Shown: positions 54,499 through 57,740 of the stretch, in pieces
How positions within the stretch are numbered: position 1 is the first letter of the stretch
How the letters are laid out: each line of letters begins with the position of its first letter
Assembly: GCA_018817385.1 (NCBI GenBank)
Contig: JAHIUA010000073.1
Location: 1-57,740 of the forward strand
Length of the DNA: 57,740 nt
Source: Pseudomonadota bacterium
GTDB lineage: Bacteria > Desulfobacterota > Desulfobulbia > Desulfobulbales > Desulfocapsaceae
Direction of reading: 5' to 3'
Translations under genes and position numbers: made by a program
The notes under the pieces: generated by a model
Database searches by the model: none
Told to the model about the DNA's origin: nothing
The model's input: only the letters and a program-made list of their open reading frames with translations

Positions 54499-55196
54499 TG
54501 GGAGCGGTGACCTGTATCAGCGGCATTGACACCGATATCGGCAAGAGTGTGGCCACCGGTCTCATGGCCCGAAGTCTCTCTGCCCTGGGCTATTCCGTGA
54601 TTACCCAAAAACTGGTGCAGACCGGATGCCATGGCCTGGCCGAAGATATCCTCCGACATCGGCAGTTGATGGGCATTGATCTTCTCCCCGAGGACCTGAG
54701 CGGTTTGACCTGTCCCTATGTCTTCAGCAAACCCTGTTCCCCGCATCTGGCAGCCGAATTGGAGGGCACAGCCATTGATCCGGATCATATCCGCCGGGCA
54801 ACGGAGAGACTGGCTGCAGGATTTGATCATGTGTTGCTTGAAGGGGCAGGTGGTCTCCTGGTTCCCCTCACTCCTCATTTCACTTTTCTCGATTACCTCC
54901 AGGCCCGGGGATACCCACTGATCCTGGTCTCCAGCCCCAGGCTGGGGTCTATCAATCACACCCTTTCTGCTCTGGAACTGGCCCGGGGGAGGGGGATTGC
55001 CGTCAAGGGGATAGTCTATAACTGCCATGGTGCAGGTGATGCGGAGATCAGTCGTGACTCGCGTCAACTCTTTGCCGATTTTCTCGAGTTCTATGGCTTC
55101 CCCGCCTGCATTGTTGATCTTGCCTCGGCAGATTTGTACCTTGAGGGGGGCATCCCCTTCGATTGCCTGCAACTCTTTAGAGAAGAAGACAGCTGA
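54498..55196 (+). CDS. bioD: dethiobiotin synthetase
   Basis: This 232-residue enzyme makes dethiobiotin from diaminopelargonate. The P-loop is GIDTDIGKS (usually GTDTxVGKT, a slight variant), and LLEGAGGLLVPL is present. It is the last gene of the biotin operon. A REP pair follows 75 bp later. Confidence 0.94.
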   Translation: MGAVTCISGIDTDIGKSVATGLMARSLSALGYSVITQKLVQTGCHGLAEDILRHRQLMGIDLLPEDLSGLTCPYVFSKPCSPHLAAELEGTAIDPDHIRRATERLAAGFDHVLLEGAGGLLVPLTPHFTFLDYLQARGYPLILVSSPRLGSINHTLSALELARGRGIAVKGIVYNCHGAGDAEISRDSRQLFADFLEFYGFPACIVDLASADLYLEGGIPFDCLQLFREEDS

Positions 55197-55274
55197 GAAA
55201 TGGTATGACTTGTTCTCTAAAGAAAAGAAGAGATCGAGAGTGTGTGTGAGGAAAAGAAGCTATCCGGTCCGTGT

Positions 55275-55361
55275 GGGAGCGGCTTCAGCCGCGAATGGCA
55301 GCCGATGATGGTTTGACGGACAGGGGGCATCGCCTGGTCTATTCGCGGCTGAAGCCGCTCC
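55275..55361. repeat. REP-type inverted pair
   Basis: GGAGCGGCTTCAGCCGCGAA at 55276-55295 and its exact reverse complement at 55342-55361 face each other across about 45 bases. Each arm is itself palindromic (GCGGCT-GAAGCCGC-like). This is the familiar REP sequence linked to RAYT transposases. It lies between bioD and the convergent exported-protein gene. Confidence 0.85.
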
Positions 55362-57072
55362 AACAGTGTGCTGAGGGGTTGACGTGGATGTTTCTTCCTG
55401 GAAATTCCTCATCCTCGAAGACATTCAGCATGATGTCAACGTCCGTTTCTACCCAGGTCCCAGCGGTTAATGATTCGACCAGTACTTTGACGTAGCCGTC
55501 ATAGGTGGCCGGAGAGTCATTGCCGGCCTGCACCGTTACCCGACCACGATTTCGGTAGGTATTGCGCCTGTCGTAGTCCTCCATGTTCAGACCAAAGTTG
55601 AAATAGACCGGATTTTTTCGGTAATCTATTGCCCCGTCGGCAGGGGTTTCGTCATCATTGTAGGCGCTGTAGCCGATAACTTTATTGATTCCCATGATTG
55701 AGTTGAGATAGACAATCTTGTCAACAGTCATAGTGCCGGTCTTGTCTGCGGCAGATGCGAGAAAACTGGCGGTGAAAGGAAAGTCCTCACCGGCGCAGAC
55801 ATCGAGCTCGGAAAGGGTTTTGATCCCGTTCCATTCCTCACAGGTATCGCAGGGGACATCACCAACTATCAGGGTGCCTAATTCGTCCACATGGGTATAG
55901 TAGGTGCCGATATTCCGGGCATCGACCAGGTATCCCAGTCCAAAATCTATCATCTTGTCAATGTCGATAGTTGGTCGCAGAGCGGTCGAGGGTCCGTCTT
56001 CAAGCTCAAGCGCCTTCCAGGTTGGAACACCACCGTTGATTGAAGCATCGACCGGCGCCCGGTCATCTGCAGGAGTGATCAGGTGGCCGTCTTTTATCAA
56101 TTTGATATAGAGGGCCAGGTTCTCCTTGGGTGAGTCAATGGCTTTCTCGACTGTTTCCAGGAGGAGAGGATCGCCGTATTCATCGGTCAGAAACTCGTCA
56201 TATATCTTGGTCCGGAGGACCAAACGTCCCGATGCATCAAGCCAGACCGCCTCGGCATTGTTGATGGAATTGATGGCCTCGTCAAATGAATTGTCGAGAA
56301 CCGCCTCCGGCGCCCTACCCAGGTTCAGGCGGCCGAACTCAACCTCCTGTACCAGGTCTGTCCAGTAAATATCCTTGTAATAGGTGATCCCGGTGATCTC
56401 GTCGGCGGGCCATGTTTCACCGGCAGCGATGAAGATGCCCGCATCAATCTCACATTCGGTACGTTGCCATGTTGGGTCGTAGCTCATGATGATGGGGATT
56501 CGGTTGTCGGTGAGCCCTGACTTGTCTTCGATGTCGCCCCAGCGTTGGGAGTCGGCCAGCGGTTGCACGCATTGGCTGGGGTAGGGGGCTGGGTAATAGA
56601 TCCCGCCGGTCTGAGTATTGGTTACATAGTCGCCGGTCTCCTCATCAACAATGGTGTAGTCTGCATATTCTTCGGTCAGTACAGGCTCACCGCCGACGGC
56701 GGGAGCCGTAGTCCAGTCCTGTCGTAAAACCTCGTGTGAAACACCATATTCATCCGTCCAGTCAACCGTGACCATGATGGGGTTTCCATCCCCGTCCACG
56801 GCCGGCACTTTTTTGGTTTCAGTGCCCGCGTAGCGATAAATGATATAGAGATCGCCGAAGAGATCACCAGAATCTGACATCTTGTCTTTGATTGGTCCTG
56901 CATCGGCTTCGACAGCAGCGTCTGAATCAGCCGTAGTGACGGGATCAGTCGTAGTGACGGGATCAGTCACTGTAAATCCGCCCCCTCCTCCCATGATTTG
57001 ATTTTTTGCCATAAGGGGTGAAGAGACTCCCAGAACAGCAAGTATTGTCAAACAACTCAGTAGCCGTTTCAT
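55339..57072 (-). CDS. exported protein of unknown function, stop codon inside a REP
   Basis: This 577-residue protein has a signal peptide (LLSCLTILAVLGVSSPLMA). A low-complexity linker follows, encoded in part by an 18-bp tandem repeat near 56925-56970, giving DPVTTTDPVTTAD. A long acidic region comes next with CDTCEEW and a few other cysteines. I do not recognise the family. The last eleven residues and the stop are encoded by the REP arm at 55342-55361, so the natural C-terminus may differ. AGGAGGAG precedes the ATG. Confidence 0.7.
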   Translation of the reverse strand: MKRLLSCLTILAVLGVSSPLMAKNQIMGGGGGFTVTDPVTTTDPVTTADSDAAVEADAGPIKDKMSDSGDLFGDLYIIYRYAGTETKKVPAVDGDGNPIMVTVDWTDEYGVSHEVLRQDWTTAPAVGGEPVLTEEYADYTIVDEETGDYVTNTQTGGIYYPAPYPSQCVQPLADSQRWGDIEDKSGLTDNRIPIIMSYDPTWQRTECEIDAGIFIAAGETWPADEITGITYYKDIYWTDLVQEVEFGRLNLGRAPEAVLDNSFDEAINSINNAEAVWLDASGRLVLRTKIYDEFLTDEYGDPLLLETVEKAIDSPKENLALYIKLIKDGHLITPADDRAPVDASINGGVPTWKALELEDGPSTALRPTIDIDKMIDFGLGYLVDARNIGTYYTHVDELGTLIVGDVPCDTCEEWNGIKTLSELDVCAGEDFPFTASFLASAADKTGTMTVDKIVYLNSIMGINKVIGYSAYNDDETPADGAIDYRKNPVYFNFGLNMEDYDRRNTYRNRGRVTVQAGNDSPATYDGYVKVLVESLTAGTWVETDVDIMLNVFEDEEFPGRNIHVNPSAHCWSGFSRE

Positions 57073-57600
57073 AACTCCTCCTTCTGTTAATTTTATTTTG
57101 TGAGGTGTATCGGGATGCTCCTGTCGACCTCCTTTGTTGGCGCAGGGTGGTAATCGATACGGGAAATTTCATCTTTTTTATATAGTTATTAAATGATATC
57201 AATATGCTATAGCTAGCAACAATAGAGTTACAGGCAGGGAATCCTGCTTTTTCCTCAGTTAATCGGCAGGAGCCATTGTGCTGTGGTTTTCCCGGCTGCT
57301 GTATTCCTCTTACATGGGGAGGGAATAGCCTTGATCGGGGCAAGTCCTGTCGCCATATAGAGACTCTATTGAAGACTTATTGGGAGGGATGTCAAGGGTT
57401 ATTTCGTAAGTGAAATACAGCATTGTCGCCTGTAGTACATAAGTGTAATTAAAAAGCAGTTTTGTTGTAACCTGGGCGAGCTGTTACTGTTCAGGTTCTG
57501 GAAAGAAAGCTGTTGGCAGGAACATGGTATTGATAAACAATTTTATAACTGAATTTTATTTAGAAAAAAGGAGAGACCCTAAAGGGGGATACTACCGTTT
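57073..57600. other. 528 bp without a supported gene
   Basis: This holds the upstream region of the exported-protein gene. Only short AT-rich stretches and a small palindrome TATTTC-N6-GAAATA near 57400 are seen. Nothing can be named. Confidence 0.5.
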
Positions 57601-57740
57601 CTAGGAGTCTGTCGGATTTAGAGAATCGTAGCGAAAATTAGAGAAATCGAGACCAGATTTTCATGGATTTGAGGCGAATAGCAGGCCTATTTAACGAAAA
57701 TCTATGGAAATATGGGCCGATTTGTCAAATTTGCAGCAGA
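57601..57740 (+). repeat. MITE-like dispersed repeat, copy 5 (cut by window end)
   Basis: Starting CTAGGAGTCTGTCGGATTTA, this copy matches copy 1 in inverted orientation with only a few mismatches. The right end of the element lies just beyond the window. Confidence 0.82.

Overview
This window looks like an almost complete contig from a Gram-negative, probably anaerobic member of the Desulfobacterota, most plausibly a Desulfobulbales-type bacterium. That placement is inference from gene content and order: DUF4390-NtrY-NtrX-HemB-YqeY, a B12-dependent ribonucleotide reductase, a NifX-like/DUF134 pair, a CooC-type ATPase beside FtsEX, and a NorQ/NorD-type pair. No 16S gene is present. I see no tRNA, rRNA or CRISPR array. 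Both ends of the window lie at nearly the same internal point of one dispersed repeat of about 160 bp. This suggests that the assembly broke at the repeat.

Region 1 to about 10.5 kb is the accessory part. It holds an Old Yellow Enzyme-type flavin reductase, a DUF486 membrane protein, a membrane-anchored protein with about 14 forty-residue TPR units, a GNAT acetyltransferase, a DUF3616 gene broken at a run of nine T, and a nickel superoxide dismutase carrying an export signal. Full or partial copies of a MITE-like element sit at 1-141, 6834-6872, 7514-7672 and 10481-10506, with a further copy at 57601-57740. A phasin/UbiB pair follows.

Region 10.6 to 24 kb contains an orphan NorD/CbbO-type VWA protein with its NorQ/CbbQ-type AAA+ ATPase, class II ribonucleotide reductase behind a candidate pair of NrdR boxes, a SEC-C/VanZ/hypothetical cluster, and the leftward cluster DUF4390, NtrY, NtrX, HemB, YqeY.

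Region 24 to 39 kb has a DUF302 / ACR3-like carrier / universal stress protein operon with a clear sigma-70-type promoter and an intrinsic terminator. After it come NifX-like and DUF134 proteins, release factor 3, RfbB and RfbC, a Glu/Leu-type dehydrogenase, an RNB exoribonuclease, Era, a TPR-OmpA lipoprotein-like exported protein, a PhzF-type protein and a ZIP transporter.

Region 39 to 45 kb is a leftward cell-division and envelope cluster: CooC-like ATPase, FtsE, FtsX, EnvC with a degenerate LytM domain, and the CtpA protease. A 23-unit heptamer array lies between envC and ctpA.

Region 45 to 55.2 kb is a rightward run: ileS, lspA, fabD, then the complete biotin pathway bioB-A-F-G-C-D. BioG and BioC point to the malonyl-ACP methyl ester route to pimeloyl-ACP, and FabD supplies malonyl-ACP. 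A strong intrinsic terminator sits 17 bp before bioB, and an octamer/heptamer array separates bioG from bioC.

The window ends with a leftward exported protein whose last codons and stop lie in a REP-type inverted repeat.
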